Of a stretch of DNA of 64,000 nt, positions 13,601-24,029 are shown in pieces. Position numbers and translations under genes: made by a program. Below the pieces are notes generated by a model, which had not been told where the DNA came from, ran no database searches, and saw nothing but the letters and a program-made list of their open reading frames with translations. Origin of the DNA: Theobroma cacao (lineage: Eukaryota > Streptophyta > Magnoliopsida > Malvales > Malvaceae); NCBI RefSeq assembly GCF_000208745.1, contig NC_030853.1, positions 30,514,001 through 30,578,000 of the forward strand. The letters run 5' to 3'. Positions within the stretch are counted from its first letter, which is position 1. Each line of letters opens with the position of its first letter.

Positions 13601-13704
13601 TTAATAACATCAAGAGGAGAAGTAACTGTCCGGGAAATGCCACCGGAAATGGCACCGGCGGTTGCGTCAATTAACGCCCTTTTTAACTGCCCTGGCTCTT
13701 CCAT
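10641..13704 (-). CDS. Mitochondrial thiamine diphosphate carrier
   Basis: Seven exons on the minus strand: 13588-13704, 12730-12846, 12424-12535, 12053-12180, 11632-11784, 11046-11192 and 10641-10859. They join in frame to 330 residues. Three mitochondrial-carrier repeats are evident, each with the Px[DE]xx[KR] signature: SPLDVIK (about 29-35), YPFDLLR (142-148) and HPLDVVK (248-254). The sequence closely resembles the plant thiamine diphosphate carriers of the Arabidopsis At5g48970 type, including the C-terminal [20 protein letters not shown] and the ending EFTSDWLES. Such carriers import thiamine diphosphate across the inner mitochondrial membrane for pyruvate and 2-oxoglutarate dehydrogenases. 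Start is [14 protein letters not shown], which aligns with family N-termini. Intron 1 carries a LINE 3' end in the opposite orientation. No broken residues were seen. Confidence 0.93.
12895..13261 (+). mobile_element. Degraded 3' end of a LINE (non-LTR) retrotransposon
   Basis: Inside intron 1 of the thiamine diphosphate carrier, on the opposite strand, the + strand reads [18 protein letters not shown], then [12 protein letters not shown], stop, RWFKHK, stop, [12 protein letters not shown]. This is the usual C-terminal pattern of plant LINE reverse-transcriptase polyproteins (MLRWMCGHTR.. VAPIEDKMRE..RLRWFGHV.RRP). Several in-frame stops show it is dead. Near 13206-13261 comes TAGCCCAGCATCACG, then a G-rich GGTGGGAAAAGG, then TTG-rich sequence, which resembles the 3' terminus and (TTG)n tail of such elements. 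It is 5'-truncated, as is usual for LINE insertions. Confidence 0.75.
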
Positions 13705-13929
13705 TGCCAGAGCCTTGCTTTACAAAAAAAGAAAAAAAAACCCCTTTTTTCTCTTGCTCTCTGGGTTCAGGCTACCAAGCTGGAAAACCCAGTTTCCAAA
13801 AGGGAGAAAGAATTCAGAAAGTTAGGGTTAATGAGAGAATGCCGGTGACAAAAAGAGGGATCAGGGTAGAACAAAGAATAGAGAAAGATAACGGGAGCTG
13901 GGAACAAGGAAGGGGCAGATAAAGCGAAA

Positions 13930-15890
13930 GGCCGCCATAACCATTGAATATATTTTTGAAGAGAGAGAGAGGGAGAGAGAAAGGATGGGCTTTTCCCCTT
14001 TTTCGCCGCCTTATTGGATAGAGAGTACGGCGACCTGGAGAAAAATCGTAGAAACTGATAGAGATGGAAAATAGAAAGATATTCAAGGTTGAGAGCATAA
14101 GAGAGATTTTCTTTCTATATTTGGGTCCTAATGAGTTTTTTGTTGTCATAATAATAGAAATACTAATTAATATGTTTTAATGCTTAATTACTCACTTAGT
14201 ACTATAAATCATTATAAATTCTAAAATATAAAAAATAATATCATAATATTCTTGATCGTTTATTTTATTTTATTTTAAAATCACATGCATATTTGAAAAA
14301 TGATTTTTTTTAATTATACCTTAGAAATATCCAATACAACGCTTCAAAATAATCATTGGTCCAAAATATTTTGTGTATTCTTTTTTTGCAGAAATGGCTT
14401 TATTTATTTCAAAACAATGTTCTTGGTTGAGAATCTTACAAATAGACCTAGTCCAACCATAGTTGTCAACTTTTTCAAATTTTTAGTGATTTACAAAGTC
14501 CTTTAATCCTGTGATGGTCACATCGTGCACTTTCTGCTTTTGATTATTTTAATGTTACTTGTTAATAATACAAGGTTTAGATTAGATTAAGCATAGAAAT
14601 AGTACATTACCTTTTTTTTTTCTCATATATTTTTTAATTTAGTATTTGCAATTGAGGGTTTGGTTTGATTTGACCTCACTTTGGTTTTTGGCTTTTGATT
14701 CTGTCTTGGGGTCAATGCTCCATCCATGTTGCATTTAAGTTATGAGATGTGCTTTTGGCAGTGTGAAATATTCAAGATTGGGATGTTAAAAATACTCCAC
14801 AATTTGCACATGAATGGGTAGTAGGAGTCCCAATGCTTTGCTTTGTCACGCTCATGTTGATTTGCTTTATCTAAAGAATCAAGTGGGATGCCACGAAAAA
14901 GGAATGATATGATGTTTCATCCTCATTTGTAAACATTGCTATTAGCATGATTTGATTATGATGGTGATGGAAACATAATGATCAAGGTTTAGGTTAACAT
15001 CAACCTAATCATCCTGTTATAAAGAAACACTTCATCACTGGCTCTGTTCTTATCCTCGAGGGTTGATTGGATGCTTGACATTCACTTTGAATGGCAGGGA
15101 AGGAAAGGAAAGCCAAAAAACAAAAACAGTTCTTCATCAATGGACCAATGACAACTCCCCTGTTTCATTCCATTTAGCTAAATTCAGCATTTGTTTTTTC
15201 GAAGAGCAAAATTCAGCATCTTTGATTGATTTATATTCCCTTTAAAAGCTTTAAAACCAAGACAGGTTCCTTTTCATGGTAGTTCTCCTGTCAAGGGTCA
15301 TATTCTGCATAATTTGATCCCTTGAATTCCAATTCAACACAACACATTGCCTTTCAATGAATGAAACCGACTTTCTCACCGTAGCAAAGTTGTTTGCAAG
15401 AGTATCATGCTACCTTGTGAAAGTAACCTTTTGCCTTAAAGACTAGAGGATGCTGGTGAGCCTTGATATTGTACAACTATTCTATGAAAATTAAAACTTG
15501 TTTGACATTAGGTTTTGAAGGCATAATCCTAAGCAGGCTTGCAAATGATAATAAAACCTCAACTTGGGATAAAATCAGTTTAAACTTGTAGACCTTATGC
15601 TCAAGCTTTCTATCTTGAACTTCACCAGATGACAAATATGTAACCCATATCCACTTTAATGGTTCCTTTTTTCCAAAGTGTTAGTTGTGCATGTAACAAA
15701 TAGCATTATAGCACAGTGCATTTAAGCTTGAATTGGGTTTTTAAAGTTGAATATCATGGTTATGCTTTACTGTGTAAGAAAACGGGGTCTGAGGAAAGTG
15801 TGTTTTTTCATGGTATCGTTTACAGTATGGATTCTATGGATCACAGTGGTTGAAAATGGTATTTTTGTTGTGAGATCCATTCATGGAAAT
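13930..15890. other. Intergenic region, no gene seen
   Basis: Just beyond the carrier start (13720-14100) lies GA/CT-rich sequence that probably includes its 5' leader and promoter. From 14150 to 15890 the sequence is AT-rich with only short open frames lacking recognisable motifs or splice partners. Nothing else could be supported. Confidence 0.5.
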
Positions 15891-15899
15891 TTGTTCTAC

Positions 15900-17905
15900 A
15901 GTTAAGGCTCCTGGTTCAATGTGTAACATGAGGAATGATGGATTGACAATGAGAGACTTACAGATGGTTCATGCCATTGGAAGCACTGCAATAGATAGCC
16001 AATCGGGAGTGAAATATGAAATAGGAGAGATATAGTGTGGGGAAAGGTAAAATCACATCCATGGTGGCCGGGACAGATATTTGATGAAGCACTTGCATTG
16101 CCAACTGTGAGTGAAACTAAGAGAAAAGGTCATTTTGGGGATAATACTTTTGGGTGGTTTAGCCCCATTTGATCCCAATGACGTGGAGAAATAGAAGCAA
16201 ACAATCCCAGGGCCTTTGTGGATGCTGTTCAAGATGCAGAAAAGGAGACGTGTAGAAGGGGCTGCACATAAATTGTCATGTTGTTGCCAGAATCCTTCGA
16301 AATTTTGAAGCAATTGGTGTTAAAGAATTCCTTCTGCTTGATGTGGGCGGACATGGGACTGGTGTTCATACAGGAAAGCAAATCGAAAGTGCTAGAGATG
16401 TGTTTCCAGCCTACTAAGATGCTCTGTTTTTTCAAAAGGGCTGGCATTGATGCCATGTTATAATTTGAAAAAAGGTGTTGGTTGCTTAAGACCGAGGCTA
16501 CAATTCTTGCATATCGGAAGGCAGTGTTTGAGGAGTTTAACGAGACATATGTCAATGCCTTTGGAGTAGATCTACAAGAAAAATTTCCTTTTGAAGGCAT
16601 TGAATTCTTGTGCTTTCCTGATATTTTTTGCCAATTCATTTGGCCTTTTCAGTATATTAACAGTCTTCAGTCATGTTATGTTTTTATACTTTAGTATGCA
16701 CTCTTTGTGGCTTTGATCGTTCTATCTTTAACAGTGTAATTGAGCTACAAGTGCCATACTTGTTTATCAAGGTTCTTCTATATTGACTAAATGCATGCTC
16801 TAGCTCCTCTTGCATCTCTTTGCTCTTTGCAAGCCTCTGTGAGCTGCCCTCCTAGAGTCCTGAAGCTCCCGCAAGAAGCAAATGCTCATCAAGGCCTGGA
16901 GAAGCTAGGAGAAAAATATCTTATCGAGTGGGATATATCAAGCGTCCATTCTGATCAAGGGCTGCTGCAAAAATTCTCAATCCTGTCAGTATATGAAAAG
17001 GAAAATGCTGTTGTAATAGGAGATGATATCATGCAAACAAAAGCTCCATCGGCTGCTATGGTTTCTGAGTCCCAAGCCAGCAAAAATTTAGTCGCCTGCT
17101 GGTAATGCAATTTCCTTTTCAATCAGCATTGCCATTTTAGAGCTGAAAGCCAGATTTACACAATTTGGACCCTTTGATTCTGTTCCTCGGTTGTTTTGGA
17201 AATCATCAACATGTCGAATTGTATTCAGATATAAATCTGATGCTCACATTGCATATAGATATGCGGCTGGAAACAAATCCCTGTTCGGCAATGCAAAGGT
17301 AGATTGCTACCTTCAACCCTTGGACATGCCAGCCTCGGAATTACCTTAACCATGTAAGCGTCATGTTCCTGAGGATCTAGATAAGTTTCCACGGTCGGCA
17401 CCTATTGAAACTGGTGATTATACTGGAAACCTGAAAGCAATAGCCCATCAGGAACAGCAGCTTTTGCACTCAATGCTTCGACTTAAATCATGCCTGAAGC
17501 AGTCAGAGGATGATGAGTTTGGTGCAGGTGCCTTCCATATGAAACCACGTGTAAAATTCAGGTCTAATGGGGATCAAAGCAGTAGCGGAGAGCAATTGAT
17601 TGTCAATAGCAGTGTCAAAAACTCGAATGTGAATCAACTAAGTGGTTCTGCATTGTCTTGTTATGCGACTGCTGAAATTCCTGGGAACTGGTAGGTGTTC
17701 ATTGCTCAATCTACACTTGCTCTCCATCCTCCTAAACCTCCTAAACCTGATTAGGAATGCAATTAAGAGCTATGGACTTGACCATTTTGTTGCAGCCTGT
17801 AATGCACGATATGAAGCTGAGGCCAGGAACAACAGCATCGACAGTACACCCGCTTCCTTCAATGTTGACATATCCGGTCCGATGCTACACGTTATGACTA
17901 GATGA
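15900..17905 (+). pseudogene. Broken PWWP-domain protein gene
   Basis: The PWWP domain is clear at about 16036-16240: VWGKVKSHPWWPGQIFDEAL, then KRKGHFGDNTFGWFSP, then NNPRAFVDAVQDAEKETCRRG, interrupted by stops and preceded by a frameshift (GEI, stop, then VWGK in another frame). Downstream pieces of the same family follow in order: a central segment (about 16791-17100), the RRM-like C-terminal region at 17124-17300 (FWKSSTCRIVFRYKSDA, then AYRYAAGNKSLFGN), the LKSCLKQ and PRVKFRSNGDQSSSGEQL segment (17480-17610), and a last piece ending FNVDISGPMLHVMTR before a stop at 17903. Stops occur between almost all blocks. Intact relatives are nuclear histone-reader proteins of the plant PWWP/PDP group. 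No long introns separate the blocks, so either a processed copy or a decayed single-large-exon gene is possible. Confidence 0.85.
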
Positions 17906-17910
17906 AGTAA

Positions 17911-18107
17911 AATTGTATCTGACTTGAAGTGCTGGTTGGGTTATGTGCCTATCCATCTCTGATGCCTTAGGACCAGATAGTGAAATTGTATTGACTTGAA
18001 GTGCTGGTTGGGTTATGTGCCTATCCATCTCTGATGCCTTAGGACCAGATAGTGAAATTGTATATGACTTGAAGTGCTGGTTGGGTTATGTGCCTATCCA
18101 TCTCTGA
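17911..18107 (+). repeat. 72-bp tandem repeat, about 2.7 copies
   Basis: Near-identical units start at 17911, 17984 and 18056 (AATTGTAT..GACTTGAAGTGCTGG and onward to GATGCCTTAGGACCAG). The period is 73 then 72 bp, and the third copy is cut short at 18107. Copies differ by only a few bases, so the expansion is recent compared with the adjacent PWWP pseudogene, directly after whose last open block it lies. Confidence 0.93.
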
Positions 18108-18109
18108 AG

Positions 18110-18800
18110 GAAGCCATCAGCATGTGATAAAAGTAAATACTAGTTGAGACGTGAGAAGTGAAAAGGGCACATACAGGAAAAAGTATAGGGAGTAACGAGA
18201 CTCTATCCTATTTCATGAGTAGTTCTTAACATTCTTGCTGTCATATGACAATGTTATTATTCCAGCTTGTATACCTAGGAAAGATCAATGAAAGGGTTGA
18301 CTTCATGTTTTCTACTATCTGTTTTAAATGCTATGCTCCACATTTCTAATTGGTTTCTTATTCTGATAGTTTTGGAGCTTGCTTTTGTGTATGTATTCAT
18401 AATCTGCATTTTTAGGTTGATAATCCAGAATAAGGTGTTGCATCCACTCATTTGGCAAGAGTGTATCAGAACTTGACAAGATACCTCTAAGCTCTAGTCA
18501 AACATCCTGGATCCAGCCAAGGAACTAGGGGAAATTCTTAATATTTGAAAATTAAGGGAAAAAAAACAAAAGAAGCAAGAAATTTGACTATTCCACAAAA
18601 GATTCGTTGAAAGTCAGATACATGAACCATGGTTAATAACTGTCGGTATCCATTGCCAACCATAGTTAGTTCTCTTTTTTCCCAGTGCCCCATTTGGGCA
18701 TTTAGCGTTGACGTAAAAGCTTTTCCAGGAATTTTAAAAAGAAAAGATCTTCAATTAGTTTGCCCACTGCCCTCTCCCAGCAAAATTTTCTTTCTTTCTT
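18110..18800. other. Intergenic region upstream of the SRC2-like gene
   Basis: No coding sequence is supported here. The final part (about 18680-18810) is probably the promoter and leader of the C2 gene. It contains TTGACGTAAA at 18706-18715, a TGAC core of the kind bound by plant WRKY or TGA-bZIP factors, and ends in TTTC repeats immediately before the ATG. No convincing TATA box was identified. Confidence 0.4.
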
Positions 18801-18811
18801 TCTTTGTACCT

Positions 18812-19684
18812 ATGGCTATGGCGCACAGGACCTTTGAGATCAACGTCATCTCTGCAAAAGGCCTCAAAAATGTCAATCTCATCGATAAAATGGATGTGTA
18901 CGCCATCGTTTCCCTCAAGGGTGATTCATCGAAGGACAAGCAGAAGACAAAAACCCCTGTAGACAAAGATTGTGGCAAAGACCCAACCTGGAATTTCCCT
19001 GTCAAGTTCACCATCGACGAGTCCTTGGCCCAGAAAAACAATCTGAACCTTAAGTTCAAGATCAAGTGCGAGCGTATTCTTGGAGACAAAGAACTTGGTC
19101 AAGTCAACGTGCCTGTTAAAGAGCTCCTGGATTCAACAAGTGAAGGCGGTTCCATGAAGTTTGTTAGTTACCAGGTAAGGAAACCCTCAGGAAAGCCTGA
19201 AGGTACCTTGAACTTTTCTTACAAGTTCGGAGACAAAGTTTCAGTGCCTGCCAAGTCAGAGAAAACCAAGGGTGATCAGCCTGTTACTGCATATCCGGCA
19301 CACATGGCAGCAGGGTCCAGTTCAGCCGCCCCATATGGTGCGCCTGGACCTTATCCGCCACCACAGCCACCTGGCTACGGATACCCGCCGCAGCCTGTAC
19401 CGGCGGCTTATGCTGGATACCCACCGCACGCACCACCTCCACCAGGTTATGGCTACCCACCTCCGCCTCCAGGTTATGGTTACCCTCCACCAGGGGGATA
19501 TGGGTACCCACCAGTGCAACAACAGCCACCAAAGAAGAATAGCAAGTTTGGAATGGGGTTGGGAGCTGGGTTGCTTGGAGGGGCGATTGGTGGGTTGTTG
19601 ATTGGAGATATGGTCTCTGATGCTGGGGCTTATGATGCTGGATATGATGCTGGGTTTGATGATGCTGGCGGTTTTGGTTTTTGA
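18812..19684 (+). CDS. SRC2-like C2-domain protein with Pro/Gly-rich tail
   Basis: Single exon, 290 residues from the first ATG (MAMAHRTFEINVISAKG); a second ATG six bases on (18818) gives MAHRTFE, closer to usual family starts, so either may be used. Residues about 5-130 form a C2 domain with NVNLIDKMDVYAIVSL and the KTPVDKDCGKDPTWNF segment. A proline/tyrosine/glycine tail follows, with repeated PGYGYPP units (about 185-240). The end is a glycine-rich hydrophobic stretch (GLGAGLLGGAIGGLLIGD) and repeated DAGYDAG. This matches SRC2 (soybean gene regulated by cold-2) proteins, which bind membranes in response to calcium and are linked to stress responses and vacuolar or plasma-membrane trafficking. 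Role here is by family. Confidence 0.92.
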   Translation: MAMAHRTFEINVISAKGLKNVNLIDKMDVYAIVSLKGDSSKDKQKTKTPVDKDCGKDPTWNFPVKFTIDESLAQKNNLNLKFKIKCERILGDKELGQVNVPVKELLDSTSEGGSMKFVSYQVRKPSGKPEGTLNFSYKFGDKVSVPAKSEKTKGDQPVTAYPAHMAAGSSSAAPYGAPGPYPPPQPPGYGYPPQPVPAAYAGYPPHAPPPPGYGYPPPPPGYGYPPPGGYGYPPVQQQPPKKNSKFGMGLGAGLLGGAIGGLLIGDMVSDAGAYDAGYDAGFDDAGGFGF

Positions 19685-21060
19685 TCTTTCTTTTTGTGTG
19701 CTTTTCTATTGGGGCTTTAGCTACTACTTGCTTTGCATCTTATAACTCTTTTATATTTCCTTTTTAATGTTTTGTGGTTGTTGAAAGGGAAAAAAACAGG
19801 GAAAAAGGAGTACGATGTGTCATTTCTTATTCACTTGTGAAATATGAAATGTTTAAATAAGACTTTTAAGCTTGTTATGCTTTGCAATTGGAACTTCATT
19901 TGGATTGTAGACCTTTTCTTTCCATAGCCATATATGGGGCATATCTCCATGGAAGAAGCCAAGAAGGCAATGACTGAGACTTTGATCCTCTCTTTAACGG
20001 GAGTAGAACCTCCGAGCCAGAGCTTACAAAGGTTCGAAATATTTAGATGCCATATATCAGCTTTTTTCAGACGTCAGAGAACAGGGTTCATTAACAATTG
20101 GGCAACTTGGGTATCAAGGCTTTTGCCATTTTTGTCAGCTTTTGCTCGTCTTTTGGATGGTATGATGGGTTGGGCAATGGCCTGATTGGGCTTTCGCTTC
20201 AATACTTTTTGTGAATCATATCGGGCATAAAACTTTCTATGATTCTTGACATGCTATTGATTATCTTGATACTCACATTACTCTCCACAATCCCTAGAAA
20301 GAGAGCCCGCGGCCAGCACATTGTGCTATCGCTACATGACTCATAGTCTGGTGAGTCAAAGCATAATGAGTTGAGAGGTTATTTAAAAATCCCAAATACA
20401 TGGAATGGGACTGGACCTTGCTTTTGGACCGCTTCATCCTTAACATTTAACCATAAAGTCACCTTTGATTGTACTAGAAGCTCCTTCCAAGTTGGAGTTA
20501 AACCTGTTGTGTTATTTGTCTTGGTATTAGTCATTGTCGTTTAGAGTAAAATGGGATGGACTCAGTTAGGCACAATTGACCCTTTGTATGTTTACTTGTT
20601 TATTTAAATTTAAAATTCATCTGATTCAACCCTTTTTCTAGAAGCAACCTGTCAAAGATTCTATAAGCAAGATATTTATGTATGATCATAATTTCTTTCG
20701 GAATTTTGCCCCAGCTAACCTGAAACCCCATGACAATTTGAAAGAATGCAATACGAATTATGTTGCAAAACTAGGACAGTTTATGTCTACATGGCCAACC
20801 ACAATTCTTTAGTCTTTACCTGTCAAATTCTTGACATTTTTTGGCTGTAAGTATTTGTGTTGGACATATTCTACTTTCCTAAGGAAATCTCAAATGATTA
20901 ATCTCAAGTTGTTTTGTCTTGAATTTGTTTCCAAAGATGCCTTCTCTAATGGGAAAGCAACAAGAATGCCGGCAGTAGTTTAATAGAAGTGAAAAGAGGG
21001 AACATATGAAGGCGATAGATCAGATAAAACCTTTCAGGCAAAGCTGTGCAGCCGTCTGTG
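19685..21060. other. Intergenic region between SRC2-like and GST genes
   Basis: The 3' untranslated region of the C2 gene probably runs to about 19900. A short frame at 19934-20185 has no recognisable motif and was not called. At 20337-20358 two TGACTCA-type sites form an inverted pair (TGACTCA, eight bases, TGAGTCA), the core recognised by GCN4/AP-1-like bZIP proteins. No other gene was seen. Confidence 0.4.
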
Positions 21061-21064
21061 GCCA

Positions 21065-21071
21065 TATATAC
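21065..21071 (+). promoter_or_regulatory. Putative TATA box of the phi-class GST gene
   Basis: TATATAC lies 68 bases before the GST start codon (gap 21072-21138). The intervening sequence is rich in CTTC and CTTGCTT, typical of a short plant leader. The transcription start is inferred, not seen. Confidence 0.5.
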
Positions 21072-21138
21072 CAGCACTTCTTCTCAATTCCCCATCTTCA
21101 TTTCTTGCTTCTTGCTTATAGCCAAATAGTTTATAGCC

Positions 21139-21956
21139 ATGGCAATCAAAGTTCATGGATATGCCATGTCTACATGTACCGCACGCGTCTTGCTTTGTCT
21201 ATCTGAGAAGGGCCTCGAATACGAGGTTGTTCCAGTTGATGTGGCCAACGGTGCCCACAAACAACAACCTTACTTATCTCTCAATGTAAGGCTACTAACT
21301 GAACATTTCTTCACCAGTGAAGTTACATTATAAGCTAATATTGTCTGTTTTTGTTCTTGTGTTCTATTTTCTGCTGGTAGCCATTTGGCCAAATACCTGC
21401 ATTTGAGGATGGGGACGTCAAGATCTTTGGTAAGATCCATTAACCTCTTAAAATGACAAACATATGGTTTTCTTCTTGTTTATTTGTATAAAATCTTGTT
21501 GAGCCAGAATCAAGGGCAATTTCCAAGTACTTGGCACGCAAGTACAAGGACACTGGCATTGACCTCTTGGGATCAAGTAGTTTAACAGTGTCGACGATTG
21601 TGGATACATGGATGGAAGTGGAGTCTCACCAATTCAACAGTCCAATGCAAGCAATCATCCGCCAAATGATTGTCAATCCGATATTTGGAATCGCCACTGA
21701 TGAGAAGATCATCGAAACCGAATTGGAGAAGCTAGGAAAAGTTCTTGATGTCTACGAGGAGAGGCTGTCTAAATGTAAATACCTTGGCGGTGACTTCTAT
21801 AGCTTGGCTGATCTGCACCACATTCCCTATCTTGTTTACTTCATGAGAACTCCTAAATCATCTGTCATAACTTCTCGTCCTCATGTAAGCGCATGGTGGA
21901 ACGATATTTCATCAAGGCCTGCCACGGTTAAGGTTGCAGAAACCATGAAAGTGTAG
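21139..21956 (+). CDS. Phi-class glutathione S-transferase (GSTF13-like)
   Basis: Three exons, 21139-21285, 21381-21429 and 21508-21956, splice in frame to 214 residues, the normal phi length; two introns at these places are typical of the class. The N-terminal thioredoxin-like domain starts MAIKVHGYAMSTCTARVLLC, with Ser11 in the position of the catalytic serine. NPFGQIPAFEDGD and ESRAI (66-70) supply the glutathione-binding cis-proline and Glu-Ser. The helical C-terminal domain includes LDVYEERLSKCKYLGGD and SLADLHHIPY. The enzyme conjugates glutathione to electrophiles in the cytosol. Among phi members it looks most like GSTF13 (ARVLLCL.EK, ADLHH.PY) and less like the anthocyanin-transport TT19 type. 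Substrate cannot be told from sequence. Confidence 0.93.
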
Positions 21957-22079
21957 CTGGTCTCAAGGAATCTGTTACAACTACCCTGTTGCTGCTATCC
22001 ATGGTCAAGAAATAAAGAATGTACGTTTTGTTTGATTTCTAGACCTCCGGGTCTCTAATAAAATAGTGTTTGGAATAAA

Positions 22080-23030
22080 AATTTGGGGTGTCTACTGTCT
22101 ACAATTTGCAATCTTCAGACTGATCCTGAAGACAAAATTGATTCAATGAAGTTTCAGGTTAATGTAACATAATCTATCAGTCAGAAAACCTTGCCAGAAA
22201 CAATAGATTCCCACACCCAAATTGACAATAACAGGTAAAATCTCCTGACGATTTAGGATTCAAGCAGTACTCAAGATAAAGAACAAGGGATACAACTCTG
22301 GATACTGAACATAACCATCGAAACGACAGATTGGTTTGGAGGATGGGGTGGATGAAATCTATGGCGCAAGCTTGCTGCTTCAATCTTGCAATTCAAATTC
22401 ACTGGCATCGTTCTCCTTGAATCGGCAATCATTATGTCTCTTAACGATAATGCAGCGCACCTCTTCTGATCCATGATTCCGGACATATACCTCTGTCGAA
22501 CATTTCCATGGGATAAACATCAAAATCCTCTTACCATTACATAATCAAAGAAATAATCAAACAAAGTAGATAAAAGCAATTTTATTTTTAAATTAAGGGA
22601 AACAAAATTGAATATCGAATTAAAATCAATTAATTAAGCTCTAAGATAACACAAAATTAACTATTGACTCGACTCTTGAATTTTCGATTCAAATTGATGT
22701 GAATCTGTAAATTTAACTGTTGGATTTAATTTGTTAAAATGAATAGAAAATTTTGTTAAATCCTAAATTAGTTTGAGAAGAATTAATAAGTTGTTTTTTT
22801 ATTTTTTTATTTTAAATTCATATTTTAATGATTTTATTAGTCAAGGTAAAAAGAAAAAATTAATTCTTAATTAGCAATATTTAATGGATCACTCACGTAA
22901 TAATGGTTGATTAAATCTATTAGTCAATATTTAATGGGAGGGACTTAATTGAATATAATAAAAAATATAGAGACTTAATTGATTTTCTTATATAGTTCAG
23001 GGACTTGTTTATTATTTAACAAAAAATCAG
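22080..23030. other. Intergenic region with one unexplained minus-strand frame
   Basis: 22560-23030 is very AT-rich. On the minus strand at about 22383-22500 there is a frame reading EVYVRNHGSEEVRCIIVKRH and continuing for about 17 residues to a stop. Its composition is protein-like, but it has no start, no upstream exon that I can find, and no family I recognise. It could be the 3' exon of a lost gene. Confidence 0.35.
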
Positions 23031-23033
23031 CCA

Positions 23034-23042
23034 AAACCCTAA
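23034..23042 (+). promoter_or_regulatory. Telo-box (AAACCCTAA) upstream of NIP7
   Basis: AAACCCTAA occurs 62 bases before the NIP7 start codon (gap 23043-23103). This element is a known feature of plant promoters of ribosomal protein and other translation genes, in line with the product's role in ribosome assembly. Its function here is inferred. Confidence 0.6.
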
Positions 23043-23103
23043 AGGCAAAACCTCTCAAATTAAACAAGCGCAAGAACCTCCACAAATTCGAAACGAAGCA
23101 AAG

Positions 23104-23685
23104 ATGAGACCTTTAGACGAGAAAGAAACCACCGCCGTCTTTGAAAAGATCTTCAAATTCACGGGCAACAACTTGAAGAACATAGTGGAAAACCCATCTC
23201 ACGAAGGCCCCGACCAGAATCCAGGACGGTACTGCTTCAGACTCCACAAAAACAAAGTCTACTACGTCAGTGAGTCGCTGGTGAAGCGAGCCACCAACGT
23301 TGCCAGGCCCAAGTTGGCTTCTATAGGGACATGCATCGGCAAATTTACCCACGGAGGCAACTTCCATTTGACCGTAGAGTGCTTGAACCTGTTGGCCGCA
23401 AACGCAAAGCACAAAGTCTGGCTGAAACCCACCTCGGAGATGTCGTTTTTGTACGCGAATCATGTTCTAAAAGGTGGGTTAGGGAGGATAACGGAGAGTA
23501 TTGCGCCTGGTGATGGGGTTGTGATTTTTTCCATGTCGGATTTGCCTTTGGGGTTTGGGATTGCAGCGAAGAGTACCCAAGATTGTAGGAAATTGGATCC
23601 TAATGCAATTGTGGTGCTCCATCAGGCTGATATTGGGGAGTATTTGAGGATGGAGAATCAGAGTGAGCAGCTAATTGAAGAGTAG
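23104..23685 (+). CDS. NIP7: 60S ribosome subunit biogenesis protein NIP7 homolog
   Basis: Single exon, 193 residues, starting [19 protein letters not shown] as NIP7 proteins do. Family NIP7 is about 180 residues; the extra length is a short acidic tail. The N-terminal alpha/beta domain includes [19 protein letters not shown]. The C-terminal PUA RNA-binding domain (about 98-180) contains [20 protein letters not shown], then [19 protein letters not shown] and a final [17 protein letters not shown]7 binds pre-rRNA and is needed for 27S processing and 60S assembly in yeast, acting in the nucleolus. A telo-box lies just upstream. No broken or missing conserved part was seen. Confidence 0.95.
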   Translation: MRPLDEKETTAVFEKIFKFTGNNLKNIVENPSHEGPDQNPGRYCFRLHKNKVYYVSESLVKRATNVARPKLASIGTCIGKFTHGGNFHLTVECLNLLAANAKHKVWLKPTSEMSFLYANHVLKGGLGRITESIAPGDGVVIFSMSDLPLGFGIAAKSTQDCRKLDPNAIVVLHQADIGEYLRMENQSEQLIEE

Positions 23686-24029
23686 TTATCAATTTTGGAT
23701 TTTGAGTTTGAGTTTTGTCTTTGACTTTGGGGGTTAGTAAGTTGTTTCAATGCAAATATCTGATTGAAGCTTACTATTTCAATGTCATATGCTTTTGTAC
23801 TAGCTTAAATTTATGAGTGATAGAAGGGTTATTGTTATCATTTTTACCATATTGCAATGTCTCTGTTGATTTATGTTCTGTGAAAATGTGAAAGATTTAA
23901 GCATGGACTTAATGATGTTGGTTAAATGAAACCAGAAATTGTTGCTTGTATAGTAGTTTTCTTCTTGCCACAAAGATATGAACGCCATTAGTACAAGCTT
24001 GGTGACTGCTATTGTGTGAATAAAATTTT

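Noticed and set aside
19272..19601. Long alternate-frame open reading frames across the C2 gene tail
   Set aside because: They are shadows of the repetitive Pro/Gly/Tyr codons of the SRC2-like tail.
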